Of a stretch of 40,010 nt of DNA, positions 24,462 through 31,747 are shown in pieces; within the stretch, counting starts at the first letter, position 1; every line of letters begins with the position of its first letter. The stretch is from NCBI RefSeq assembly GCF_022213065.1, contig NZ_JAKLJA010000054.1, positions 1 through 40,010 of the forward strand, read 5' to 3'. The notes below the pieces were generated by a model. It saw only the letters and a list, made by a program, of their open reading frames with translations. It had not been told where the DNA came from and did not search any database. Position numbers and translations under genes: made by a program. Source of the DNA: Paraburkholderia tagetis (lineage in GTDB: Bacteria; Pseudomonadota; Gammaproteobacteria; Burkholderiales; Burkholderiaceae).

Positions 24462-25550
24462 TCATCGCTCGTCGAAGCTCACTACCACGCGCTCGCTGAC
24501 CGGATGGCACTGGCAGGTGAGCACGAACCCGTCTCGCACTTCCTGCTCTTCGAGCGTGTAGTTCTTGTCCATTTTCACCTCGCCTTCGAGCACCTTCGCG
24601 CGGCAGGTGCAGCACACGCCGCCCTTGCACGCGTAGGGCAGCGCCAGCCCCGCTTTCAGGCCGACGTCGAGCAGGCTCACACCCTCGTAGGGCAGGCGCA
24701 GCTTGCGCTTCTTGCCGTCGATGACGATTTCCAGATCGGCGGCCGGCGTGCTTTCGGTGATCTCGACCTGCGGCACGCCCGCCTGCGGCAGCGGCGAGCC
24801 GAAGCGCTCGACGTGCACCTTCTGCTGCGGTACGCCACCTTCCTTGAGCGCAGCTTCGGCGGCATCCATCATCGGGCCGGGGCCGCAGATGAACGCTTCG
24901 TCGATTTCGTCGACCGGCAACAGCGTTGCGAGAAACTCCGCACACTTGGCCTGATCGAGCACGCCGTTGAAAAGCTCGACGTCCTGGATGTCGTCGGAGA
25001 GCACGTGGTAGAGCCGGAAGCGGTTCATGAAGCGGTTCTTCAGGTCTTCCAGGTCTTCGGCGAACATGATCTGATCGACGCTGCGGTTGCCGTAGACCAG
25101 CGTGAATTCGCTGCGCGGCTCCGTTTCGAGCGTCGTCTTGATGATCGCCAGCACCGGCGTGATGCCCGAGCCGCCCGAGAACGCCACGTAGTGCTTGCCG
25201 TGGTCGGCGTTCAGGTGGGTGAAGAAGCGCCCGTCGGGCGTCATCACGTCGATTTCGTGGCCCGGGGCGAGCTGATCGAACGCGAAGTTCGAGAAACGCC
25301 CGCCGCGCACGCGCTTGATGCCAATACGCAGTTCGCCGTCGCGGTCGTAGTCGGTCACGCCGACGCAGATCGAGTACGAACGGCGCGTCTCCTCGCCTTC
25401 GATATGGGTCTTGAGCGTGACGAACTGCCCCTGGGTGAAGCGATACGCGTCGCGCAGCTCGGGCGGGACTTCGAAAGCGACGGAGACCGCGTCCGCGGTT
25501 TCGGGCCGCACTTCGCGGATGCGCAGCGAATGGAATTGCGGAGTGGCCAT
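24462..25550 (-). CDS. paaE: 1,2-phenylacetyl-CoA epoxidase, reductase subunit PaaE
   Basis: PaaE passes electrons from NADPH to the diiron oxygenase PaaAC. The 362 residues comprise an FAD-binding barrel (RRSYSIC, 56-62), an NADP domain (GGSGITP 126-132, CGPGPM 222-227) and a C-terminal plant-type 2Fe-2S ferredoxin with C308, C313, C316 and C346. The start at 25550 begins one base after the paaD stop, so translation is coupled. A longer frame upstream is the antisense-like shadow of paaD and was rejected. Confidence 0.95.
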   Translation of the reverse strand: MATPQFHSLRIREVRPETADAVSVAFEVPPELRDAYRFTQGQFVTLKTHIEGEETRRSYSICVGVTDYDRDGELRIGIKRVRGGRFSNFAFDQLAPGHEIDVMTPDGRFFTHLNADHGKHYVAFSGGSGITPVLAIIKTTLETEPRSEFTLVYGNRSVDQIMFAEDLEDLKNRFMNRFRLYHVLSDDIQDVELFNGVLDQAKCAEFLATLLPVDEIDEAFICGPGPMMDAAEAALKEGGVPQQKVHVERFGSPLPQAGVPQVEITESTPAADLEIVIDGKKRKLRLPYEGVSLLDVGLKAGLALPYACKGGVCCTCRAKVLEGEVKMDKNYTLEEQEVRDGFVLTCQCHPVSERVVVSFDER

Positions 25551-25551
25551 A

Positions 25552-26082
25552 TCAGTAGGGTTTGAAGTAGTCGAAGGGTTCGCGGCAGTCGATGCAGCGG
25601 TAGAGCGCCTTGCACGCGGTCGAACCGAATTGCGCGAGACGTTCGGTATGGTGCGAGCCGCAGTGCGGGCAGGCGGGCACAGGCAGCGGTTTCGGCATGA
25701 ACGTGATCGGCTGCTCGCCGGCTTGAACCGTGCCGCTGCCGCAATTGCCCGTGGGCGGCGCGATGCCATAGGCGCGCAGCTTCTCGCGCGCTTCGTCGGT
25801 GATCCAGTCGGTGGTCCACGCGGGCGTCAAGGTCGTCGCGATGCGGTACGGCGCCAGTTCGGCGACGTCGAGCGCGTGTGCGACGTCTTCCGCGATCTGC
25901 GACATCGCCGGGCAGCCCGAGTAAGTGGGTGTGATAACCACTTCGATCTGGCCATCGGCGGCGCGGCGCACGTCGCGCAGGATGCCGAGTTCGCGAATCG
26001 ACACGACCGGAATCTCCGGATCGGGCACCGATTCCAGCACTTCCCACGCGCGTTCGAGTGCGCGGTCTGCCGTTGCTTGCAT
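25552..26082 (-). CDS. paaD: 1,2-phenylacetyl-CoA epoxidase subunit PaaD
   Basis: The 176-residue PaaD has an N-terminal MIP18/DUF59 domain (VPDPEIPVVSIRELGILRDV, TPTYSGCPAM) linked to iron-sulfur/diiron assembly, and a C-terminal zinc ribbon (CPHCGSHH...C..C). It is required for maturation of the epoxidase rather than for catalysis. AGAGGAAG precedes the start. It lies between paaC and paaE in the standard order. Confidence 0.94.
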   Translation of the reverse strand: MQATADRALERAWEVLESVPDPEIPVVSIRELGILRDVRRAADGQIEVVITPTYSGCPAMSQIAEDVAHALDVAELAPYRIATTLTPAWTTDWITDEAREKLRAYGIAPPTGNCGSGTVQAGEQPITFMPKPLPVPACPHCGSHHTERLAQFGSTACKALYRCIDCREPFDYFKPY

Positions 26083-26136
26083 CGTGACTTCCTCTTTTCC
26101 TGCAGGTGGCTGCGGGTATGAAACTGCGCGCGCTGC

Positions 26137-26943
26137 TTACCAGCGCGCGCCCGGATGCTGGCGCGCGAGGCTCTGCATCTCGGCGAGCACGAAGCCCATG
26201 TGTTCCGAGTGCTCGCCGAGCTTGCCGGTCGTCACGTGCTTGACCGGCGCGGGCGCGGTGAGCGTGGCTTCTTCGAACGCGGCTTCCACGTCCGCGCGCC
26301 ACGCGGCTTCGAGCTGCGCAGCAAGCGGCGCGACGCCGGCTTCGGCGACAGCCGCTTCCACGGCGTCGGTGCTGAAGAATTCGCGCGTGTACGGCATCAG
26401 CCAGTCGAGCGCGGCCTGGGCGCGGTTGTGCGATTCGTCCGTGCCGTCACCGAAGCGGATCAGCCACTCGCGCGCGTGATGCACGTGGTAGCGCGTTTCC
26501 TTGATCGAACGCTCGGCGATCGCGGCCAGTTGCGGATCGGCGGAGCGCAGCAGCGCGGTCCACAGATGTGCCATCAGCGAGGCGTAGAGGAAGTTGCGCA
26601 CGATCGTCACGGCGTAATCATTGGACGAATGCGTCGTGCCGACGAGCGGGCCGAAGTGCGGCAGCTCCGCGAGCGTGTAGTTCGCGAACTCGCGCTCGGC
26701 GCGGAAGTAAGCGTAATCGTCCTCGGTGCGCTCGCGGCCGGTGAGGGCCTTTTCGAGCGTGGCGGCGTGCGTGTAGAGCAGGCGCGCCTGACCGATCAGG
26801 TCGAGGCTCATATTGGCGAGGGCGATGTCCTCTTCGAGGATCGGACCGTGGCCGCACCATTCCGTGTTGCGCTGACCGAGGATCAGCGCCGTATCGGCGA
26901 GGCGCAGCACGTAGGCGAGATGTTCGGGCGTGGGCGTCGTCAT
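26137..26943 (-). CDS. paaC: 1,2-phenylacetyl-CoA epoxidase subunit PaaC
   Basis: The 268-residue structural, non-catalytic ferritin-like partner of PaaA. Markers include LRLADTALILGQRNTEWCGHGPILEEDIALANMSLDLIGQARLLY and the YHVHHAREWLIRFGDGTDES block. It shares the four-helix fold of PaaA but does not bind iron in known structures. The stop of paaB lies 10 bases upstream. Confidence 0.95.
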   Translation of the reverse strand: MTTPTPEHLAYVLRLADTALILGQRNTEWCGHGPILEEDIALANMSLDLIGQARLLYTHAATLEKALTGRERTEDDYAYFRAEREFANYTLAELPHFGPLVGTTHSSNDYAVTIVRNFLYASLMAHLWTALLRSADPQLAAIAERSIKETRYHVHHAREWLIRFGDGTDESHNRAQAALDWLMPYTREFFSTDAVEAAVAEAGVAPLAAQLEAAWRADVEAAFEEATLTAPAPVKHVTTGKLGEHSEHMGFVLAEMQSLARQHPGARW

Positions 26944-26953
26944 GTTGGCGCTC

Positions 26954-27238
26954 TTACATGTGGTTGACTTCGTCGGGCAGCGTGTAGAACGTCGGGTGGC
27001 GATAGATCTTGTCGCCGGCCGGCTCGAAGAGCTCGGCCTTCTCGCCCGGATCCGACGCCGTGATCGCCGACGACGGCACCACCCAGATGCTCACGCCTTC
27101 CTGACGGCGCGTGTAGACGTCGCGCGCCATGCGCAGCGCCATCGACGCGTCTGAGGCGTGCAGGCTGCCGCAGTGCTTGTGGTCGAGGCCCTGTTTGCTG
27201 CGCACGAACACTTCCCAGATCGGCCATTCCTTGTTCAT
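26954..27238 (-). CDS. paaB: 1,2-phenylacetyl-CoA epoxidase subunit PaaB
   Basis: The 94-residue subunit bridges PaaAC heterodimers. WPIWEVFVRSKQGLDHKHCGSLHASDASMALRMARDVYTRR is the family signature. The start is preceded by AGGAGATCCACG. It is encoded between paaA and paaC in the conserved order, 73 bases after paaA. Confidence 0.95.
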   Translation of the reverse strand: MNKEWPIWEVFVRSKQGLDHKHCGSLHASDASMALRMARDVYTRRQEGVSIWVVPSSAITASDPGEKAELFEPAGDKIYRHPTFYTLPDEVNHM

Positions 27239-27311
27239 CGTGGATCTCCTTCCTGTGTCGGCCGGAGCGCGTGCTTCGCACTAGCTCCGGCTCCATGTGG
27301 GTTTCAGTGAG

Positions 27312-28310
27312 TTACGCGGCGTGCTTCTCAGCGCGCTGACGCTGTTTTTCGGCATGGGCGAGGGCGGCTTCGCGCACCCACGCACCTTCGTTGTGCGCCT
27401 TCACGCGCGTGCCGAGACGCTCGCGATTGCACGGGCCGTCGCCGTTCACGACGCGCCAGAATTCTTCCCAGTCGATCACGCCGTAGTCGTAGTGACCGCG
27501 TGCCTCGTTCCATTTCAGATCGGCATCGGGGAGCGTGACGCCGAGCACCTTGGCCTGCTCGACCGTGGCATCGACGAACTTCTGACGCAGGTCGTCGTTC
27601 GAAATGCGCTTGATCCCCCATTTGGCCGACTGGTTGCTGTGAACCGAATCGGCGTCGCTCGGGCCGAACATCATCAGCACCGGCCACCACCAGCGGTTCA
27701 CGGCTTGCTGAACGAGTTCGCGCTGCGCTTCAGTGCCGCTCATCATGGCGAGCAGGGCATCGAAGCCCTGGCGCTGGTGGAACGACTCTTCCTTGCAGAT
27801 GCGGATCATCGCACGAGCGTACGGCCCGTAGGTGCAGCGGCACAGCGGGATCTGGTTCATGATCGCGGCGCCGTCGACGAGCCAGCCGATCACGCCGACG
27901 TCGGCCCACGTGGGCGTCGGGTAATTGAAGATGCTCGAATACTTGGCCTTGCCGGCGTGGAGCGCGTCGACCAGCTGGTCGCGCGAAACGCCGAGCGTTT
28001 CCGCCGCGCTATAGAGATAGAGGCCGTGACCCGCTTCGTCTTGCACCTTGGCGAGCAGGATCGCCTTGCGCTTGAGGCTCGGCGCGCGCGAGATCCAGTT
28101 GCCTTCCGGCAGCATGCCGACGATTTCCGAGTGCGCGTGCTGCGAGATCTGGCGCACGAGCGTCTTGCGATAGGCTTCGGGCATCCAGTCCTGCGGCTCG
28201 ATCTTGCCGTCGGCGGCCATGATGGCGTCGAACTGCGCCTGTTCAGGCGAGGCCGCGTCCGCATCGAGCGGGGCGACATTGCCAGGAATGTCGAGGGATT
28301 GCGTGTACAT
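27312..28310 (-). CDS. paaA: 1,2-phenylacetyl-CoA epoxidase, catalytic subunit PaaA
   Basis: PaaA is the diiron monooxygenase that epoxidises the ring of phenylacetyl-CoA. The 332-residue sequence has both iron-binding EXXH motifs: DEAGHG (E92, H95) and KEESFHQRQGFDAL. It is the first gene of paaABCDE. Expression is probably controlled by PaaR at the palindrome about 45 bases upstream of the start. Confidence 0.96.
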   Translation of the reverse strand: MYTQSLDIPGNVAPLDADAASPEQAQFDAIMAADGKIEPQDWMPEAYRKTLVRQISQHAHSEIVGMLPEGNWISRAPSLKRKAILLAKVQDEAGHGLYLYSAAETLGVSRDQLVDALHAGKAKYSSIFNYPTPTWADVGVIGWLVDGAAIMNQIPLCRCTYGPYARAMIRICKEESFHQRQGFDALLAMMSGTEAQRELVQQAVNRWWWPVLMMFGPSDADSVHSNQSAKWGIKRISNDDLRQKFVDATVEQAKVLGVTLPDADLKWNEARGHYDYGVIDWEEFWRVVNGDGPCNRERLGTRVKAHNEGAWVREAALAHAEKQRQRAEKHAA

Positions 28311-28342
28311 GGAGACGCTCTCGTCGGTGTTGGGTATGGCGC

Positions 28343-28367
28343 AGTATAAACCAACCGACCGGTCGGT
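28343..28367 (-). promoter_or_regulatory. paaA promoter and probable PaaR operator
   Basis: A perfect 14-bp palindrome ACCGACC/GGTCGGT (28354-28367) lies just upstream, on the minus strand, of a TATACT -10 hexamer (28343-28348). A TTGATT further out could serve as -35. A repressor on the palindrome would block the promoter. TetR proteins bind such sites, and a similar operator has been described for PaaR in Burkholderia. Confidence 0.8.
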
Positions 28368-28687
28368 AAATCAATTTTTTGAGGTTGGTCAAAAAGGGCT
28401 GTCGTTTGCCACTTAAGTTGAGCACATTGACATCTATGTCGAGCGGCGATGCCTAGATGCAATGCAAATCCGGTACGATTTCTTCGCGCTGACGCCAACT
28501 CTTACTGCCGAGGCGTTTCCCGCGGATAGTCCTGAATCTTCGCGATCTAGAATCCCCGAGACCCTGAAGTCGCGATGCCAGCCTTTGCTATCGAATGTGG
28601 GGGGCGATGCAAAAAAACATCGCCAAGAGGCAGGCCGACTTGGTTTGCCAATTGGCGCATCGGGGCTGCTAGGAGAGGTCAGGGTAA

Positions 28688-28718
28688 TGTGGGCACTCTC
28701 GCATTGAGAGCACCCACA
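28688..28718. repeat. Imperfect hairpin downstream of the ubiquitin-like operon
   Basis: Two 13-base arms (28688-28700 and 28706-28718) match at 11 positions over a 5-base loop. There is no T-run. It lies 43 bases beyond the DUF6527-like stop and could be a weak terminator or the end of a mobile element. The rest of 28370-28760 shows no convincing gene and marks the change from core to accessory DNA. Confidence 0.5.
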
Positions 28719-28760
28719 GAGAGCGTCGCTTCGAATCGCGCTTCGAACCCGGAGCCGGTC

Positions 28761-29219
28761 TCAACCGAAAATCCACCGCAGGAGCCGCGCCAGCCAACCC
28801 TCGGCCCTTGCTGGAACTTGCGGTCTGTCATTCGAGTCGCGTTTCGCGTCTGCGCTCGAGTCGCCCTTAGCCTGATGGCTGTAATAACTGGCCTTCGCCG
28901 CCTTGTCTCGCCGGATCTCGGATTCGATCTTTTTCGGGGTCCACGGCGCAGCCTCGATCACCAGATTCCCCCTAATGACGTAATGAGATTTGCACGGAAG
29001 ATTCCAGTTCCCGACAGAGGGCCAAAGCGAGACGGTATTGCCGTGCATTGAAAGCTTCCAGTCCGTCGGGGTCAGTGGCGTGACGACTTCCTGACCGCAC
29101 CCGCAGCAGCAGCTATGCACGGCCGTTCCGTATTCCGTCGAGATGTAGAGCACGCCGGATTCGAGGTCCCGTGGGACCTCGGTCACAAAGCGGGGCTCGA
29201 TACGATGGTGACGAATCAT
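28761..29219 (-). CDS. DUF6527-like metal-binding protein of a ubiquitin-like operon
   Basis: The 152-residue protein has a compact core (residues 8-95: FVTEVPRDLESGVLYISTEY, HSCCCGCGQEVV, WKLSMHGNTVSLWPSVGNW, CKSHYVIRGNLVI). Cysteines C39, C41 and C76 with H79 fit a zinc site. After residue 95 the chain is charged and ends in an amphipathic WLARLLRWIFG. Small proteins of this type are found beside E1 and multi-ubiquitin genes in bacteria; a role as partner or deconjugation factor is not established. Its ATG overlaps the stop of the E1 gene (ATGA, 29216-29219), so translation is coupled. Confidence 0.7.
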   Translation of the reverse strand: MIRHHRIEPRFVTEVPRDLESGVLYISTEYGTAVHSCCCGCGQEVVTPLTPTDWKLSMHGNTVSLWPSVGNWNLPCKSHYVIRGNLVIEAAPWTPKKIESEIRRDKAAKASYYSHQAKGDSSADAKRDSNDRPQVPARAEGWLARLLRWIFG

Positions 29220-30388
29220 GCAGCAGCCCCGTTCGCCAGATGGTTACCATCCGTGGTATAGGCACTGTGGTGCTCGCCTTCCAGGTCTCGATAGAAGCCG
29301 CGATATCGCTTCCAGCGAATCACAGCGAGAGTAGCGTTCAACGCGTTCAGATCCGCGACCTGAATGTTTGACGCGTAGACATTGTCGCCGCTGCGCTCCT
29401 CGAACGAGATCTTCTGGCGAGCGATCCCACGCTCTTCGGCCGTGCTGAGCGTAACGCGCAAGATGCCTCCCAAGCTGCCGTCCGTGAGTTCAAGGCCCAT
29501 TCCGACGTCGATGAACGGCACGCCGCGTGTCTCGAAAAATTCGACAGCAACACGTTTCGATTGGCCAGGGTCCATGCACAAGAACGCGAACGTGACGCCT
29601 TCAAGCAGGTGTGCGGAGGTCGCGTCGAGCTCGACCGGGTGGGCATGAATACCGCGTCGCATCTTGCTGTAGATGTCGCGGAAGTAGTGGACCTTCTTCG
29701 GGACCGTTCGAAGTTCGTCAATCGTCGGGGCACCCGGAGCGCGAAAAGCATTGTGCTGCAAGAACTCATCGGCATCGATGAGACGGATCTCAAGAACGGG
29801 CGTCTTTGCCACAAGGTCCAGCACGTAGGATCCGGTGCCGCCGACGCCGATGATCGCAATGCGTTCGCCCGACAAGAGTTCAGTGAGCCGCTCAATACCG
29901 ACGCGTCCCGATGCGTTCTCGATGTAGTTGAAAACGCTGTCGTCGTCAGGCATCACCTGCCACACTTTTCGCGCGCTCGCGGTGCCATCAACCACGGATG
30001 CCGGCCCCGCGATGAGGCTCGCGTAGGTCGCCATCTTTTGATAGAAGTCGGTGTAGCCGTTGCTGTCGGGCTTGGTCGACAGGTAATGGCGCATCACCGC
30101 GTGCAGGTCCGCGGGAACCTGGTTGCCCGCGGCGATGTGTCGAAGCGGGTTGCGCTGCGCATCACACGGAAACTCGCCCTCGAAATGCACCGTGTGCGGT
30201 TCCGGCTTTTGCGTCACGTCACCCGCCAAACTGAGCGGAGAGATGATTGAGCCACGCTTCACCTCTCCCTTCGCGTTCACGTAGGGAACGTCGGACATCA
30301 CCAGCGCCCCGTCTTGGACGCGGATCTGGTATCCCTCGTCGCAGAGACGCTTGAGGTCCGGATTACGATTGAATAGTGCGGCCGACAT
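29216..30388 (-). CDS. E1-like ThiF-family adenylyltransferase with DUF6791-like N-terminal domain
   Basis: The 390-residue protein has two parts. Residues about 1-160 carry HTVHFEGEFPCDAQRNPLRHI, an E2/RWD-like pattern with Cys75, seen in the N-terminal domain of bacterial E1 proteins of multi-ubiquitin operons. Residues about 165-370 are a ThiF/E1 fold: the ATP loop GVGGTGSY (181-188), acidic DAD (204-206), and the arginine finger in LQHNAFR (N213, R216). The usual CxxC zinc site is absent and the second cysteine is C271. It should activate the C-terminus of a ubiquitin-like protein. The start at 30388 is inside the end of the upstream gene (26-base overlap). Confidence 0.8.
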   Translation of the reverse strand: MSAALFNRNPDLKRLCDEGYQIRVQDGALVMSDVPYVNAKGEVKRGSIISPLSLAGDVTQKPEPHTVHFEGEFPCDAQRNPLRHIAAGNQVPADLHAVMRHYLSTKPDSNGYTDFYQKMATYASLIAGPASVVDGTASARKVWQVMPDDDSVFNYIENASGRVGIERLTELLSGERIAIIGVGGTGSYVLDLVAKTPVLEIRLIDADEFLQHNAFRAPGAPTIDELRTVPKKVHYFRDIYSKMRRGIHAHPVELDATSAHLLEGVTFAFLCMDPGQSKRVAVEFFETRGVPFIDVGMGLELTDGSLGGILRVTLSTAEERGIARQKISFEERSGDNVYASNIQVADLNALNATLAVIRWKRYRGFYRDLEGEHHSAYTTDGNHLANGAAA

Positions 30389-31061
30389 TGAAGATACTCC
30401 CGTCCTTGACAGTGACAAAACCGCCCGCACCGAGCTCGCCTTCATGCGGAAACGAGGCGACTTTGCGGTAGGTGACCGTGTATGCGATGTTGGGCTGCGG
30501 TGCCGGGCCCGGATACGCAAGCGCGACCAGTTGGTCGAACGTCACGCGGGCGTCGCAGACTTCGTACTTGCGGCCGTTGATGATGATTTCGTAAAGGTGC
30601 TCGTGCTTGGGCGCGGTCTTGAAATGCTCAACGCCGGCGTGACCGAGTTCGATACGATCCTCAAGTTCGAGCTGGCGAGCCTCGCCGTGCTGATTGATCT
30701 GGAATACCGCGTATCCGACTGCCGGCTTGGCCAGTGCGTACAAGTCTGAGCCCGTGATCGTCGGTACACCCCAGAGGCCTTCGCGCTCGTTGAGCTTGAA
30801 TTTGAAGTCGCGATCCGATTCAAAAACAATGAAGCGCTCGGCCCCCGGGCGACGGAGGTCCAGCGTTTCGTCCAAGCGCACCATCTGGAAGTCGCCGGTA
30901 TCGAGGATGTTGTAGAGACTGAAACGGTCATCGGCCGGATAGCCAGCGGTGGCCAGAATCTCGCGGCCAAGAGCAGTGTGGGTGGGCGACTCGACCTTGG
31001 CAAAGGTCGTGCCCTGGAAGGCGACCTCAATCGGGTACGCGGTTTCGGAGGGGTTCAGCAT
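30363..31061 (-). CDS. Multi-ubiquitin-like protein (three beta-grasp repeats)
   Basis: The 232-residue protein contains three tandem ubiquitin-like folds at about 10-82, 84-150 and 156-230. The repeats end alike: LDLRRPGAERFIVFES, IELGHAGVEHFKTAP and VKDGSIFNVGRT, and each begins with a strand such as IEVAFQGTTF, FKFKLNERE or YEIIINGRKYE. The last motif is the typical end of the bacterial multi-ubiquitin family. There is no terminal GG; the last residues are TIQS. It is probably the modifier or scaffold used by the E1 encoded next. AAGGA lies 11 bases before the ATG at 31061. Confidence 0.82.
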   Translation of the reverse strand: MLNPSETAYPIEVAFQGTTFAKVESPTHTALGREILATAGYPADDRFSLYNILDTGDFQMVRLDETLDLRRPGAERFIVFESDRDFKFKLNEREGLWGVPTITGSDLYALAKPAVGYAVFQINQHGEARQLELEDRIELGHAGVEHFKTAPKHEHLYEIIINGRKYEVCDARVTFDQLVALAYPGPAPQPNIAYTVTYRKVASFPHEGELGAGGFVTVKDGSIFNVGRTIQS

Positions 31062-31079
31062 ATGGAATGTCCTTTTAAA

Positions 31080-31162
31080 TCTGCTTAAATTAGTCTGTTT
31101 AACATGGCGCAAACCGCCACAAGGGACAGACGATGGCATTCTATTCCCGTAATCTGATTAAA
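31080..31162. promoter_or_regulatory. Repeated TCTGNTTAAA motif upstream of the multi-ubiquitin gene
   Basis: TCTGCTTAAA (31080-31089), TCTGTTTAAC (31094-31103) and TCTGATTAAA (31153-31162) sit in the 110-base gap between the STAS/wHTH gene and the multi-ubiquitin gene. TGCTTAAA recurs at 32843-32850, upstream of the ATPase start. This may be a shared operator for the linked regulators. Confidence 0.4.
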
Positions 31163-31171
31163 GCAAGCTGT

Positions 31172-31738
31172 TTATGCAGATTGCCGGATCGGCATGTAGA
31201 TGTACTCGACGCCACCCGTATCGGCCGTGTCTTCGCGCCGAAGGAGATAGCCGTCACTGACCAGCTTCTTCAGGCGCGTACTCGCGTTGGGGACGGAGAT
31301 CGCCAGATCCGCGGCAACCTGGCTCGTGCCGACGCGTCCGTGCTTGAGCACGTAGTTCAGCAGTTCATTGGCCGCCGGGCTGATTTCGGGTCCGATTACT
31401 TCGAAGTCCGACTCCGAGCGCCAGATCACGAGCGGCTGGTTTTGCGCTTGGGCAGCGTACTTCCAGTTGTCCACCAGATCTCGATCCTTTACGTCCGTCA
31501 GGTAGAACCAGTGCTTGTCCCGATACAGCCGGGCAATCGCGAACACGCTTTCACGAGGAAAGGACGCGTCAGTACCCTCGATTCCGAGAAGGGAAATCCG
31601 AAAAATCGTCGGGTTGGTGTGGGAGCTAACGATTTCGTTGAGTCGGCTGAAAACTTCCCGACCCTCTGCGTTTCCGTAAGGAAACTCCGTTCTGGTCAGC
31701 GCGCGTAGCTCTACGCGAAAATTAGCAATCTGGTTCAT
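31172..31738 (-). CDS. STAS-like domain protein with C-terminal winged HTH
   Basis: The 188-residue protein begins with a DUF4325/STAS-like region (about 5-112), with TIFRISLLGIEGTDASFPRES (residues 44-64) as the recognisable core, the pattern where anti-sigma-antagonist-like proteins carry a conserved serine (S59). From about 120 it has a winged helix-turn-helix (ELLNYVLKHGRVGTSQVAADLAISVPNASTRLKKLVSDGYLLRRE). Its gene follows the GHKL ATPase gene by 9 bases. The pair should act as a switch: kinase-like ATPase and STAS partner, with the HTH giving the output. DNA target unknown. Confidence 0.72.
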   Translation of the reverse strand: MNQIANFRVELRALTRTEFPYGNAEGREVFSRLNEIVSSHTNPTIFRISLLGIEGTDASFPRESVFAIARLYRDKHWFYLTDVKDRDLVDNWKYAAQAQNQPLVIWRSESDFEVIGPEISPAANELLNYVLKHGRVGTSQVAADLAISVPNASTRLKKLVSDGYLLRREDTADTGGVEYIYMPIRQSA

Positions 31739-31747
31739 CGCGCTAAT

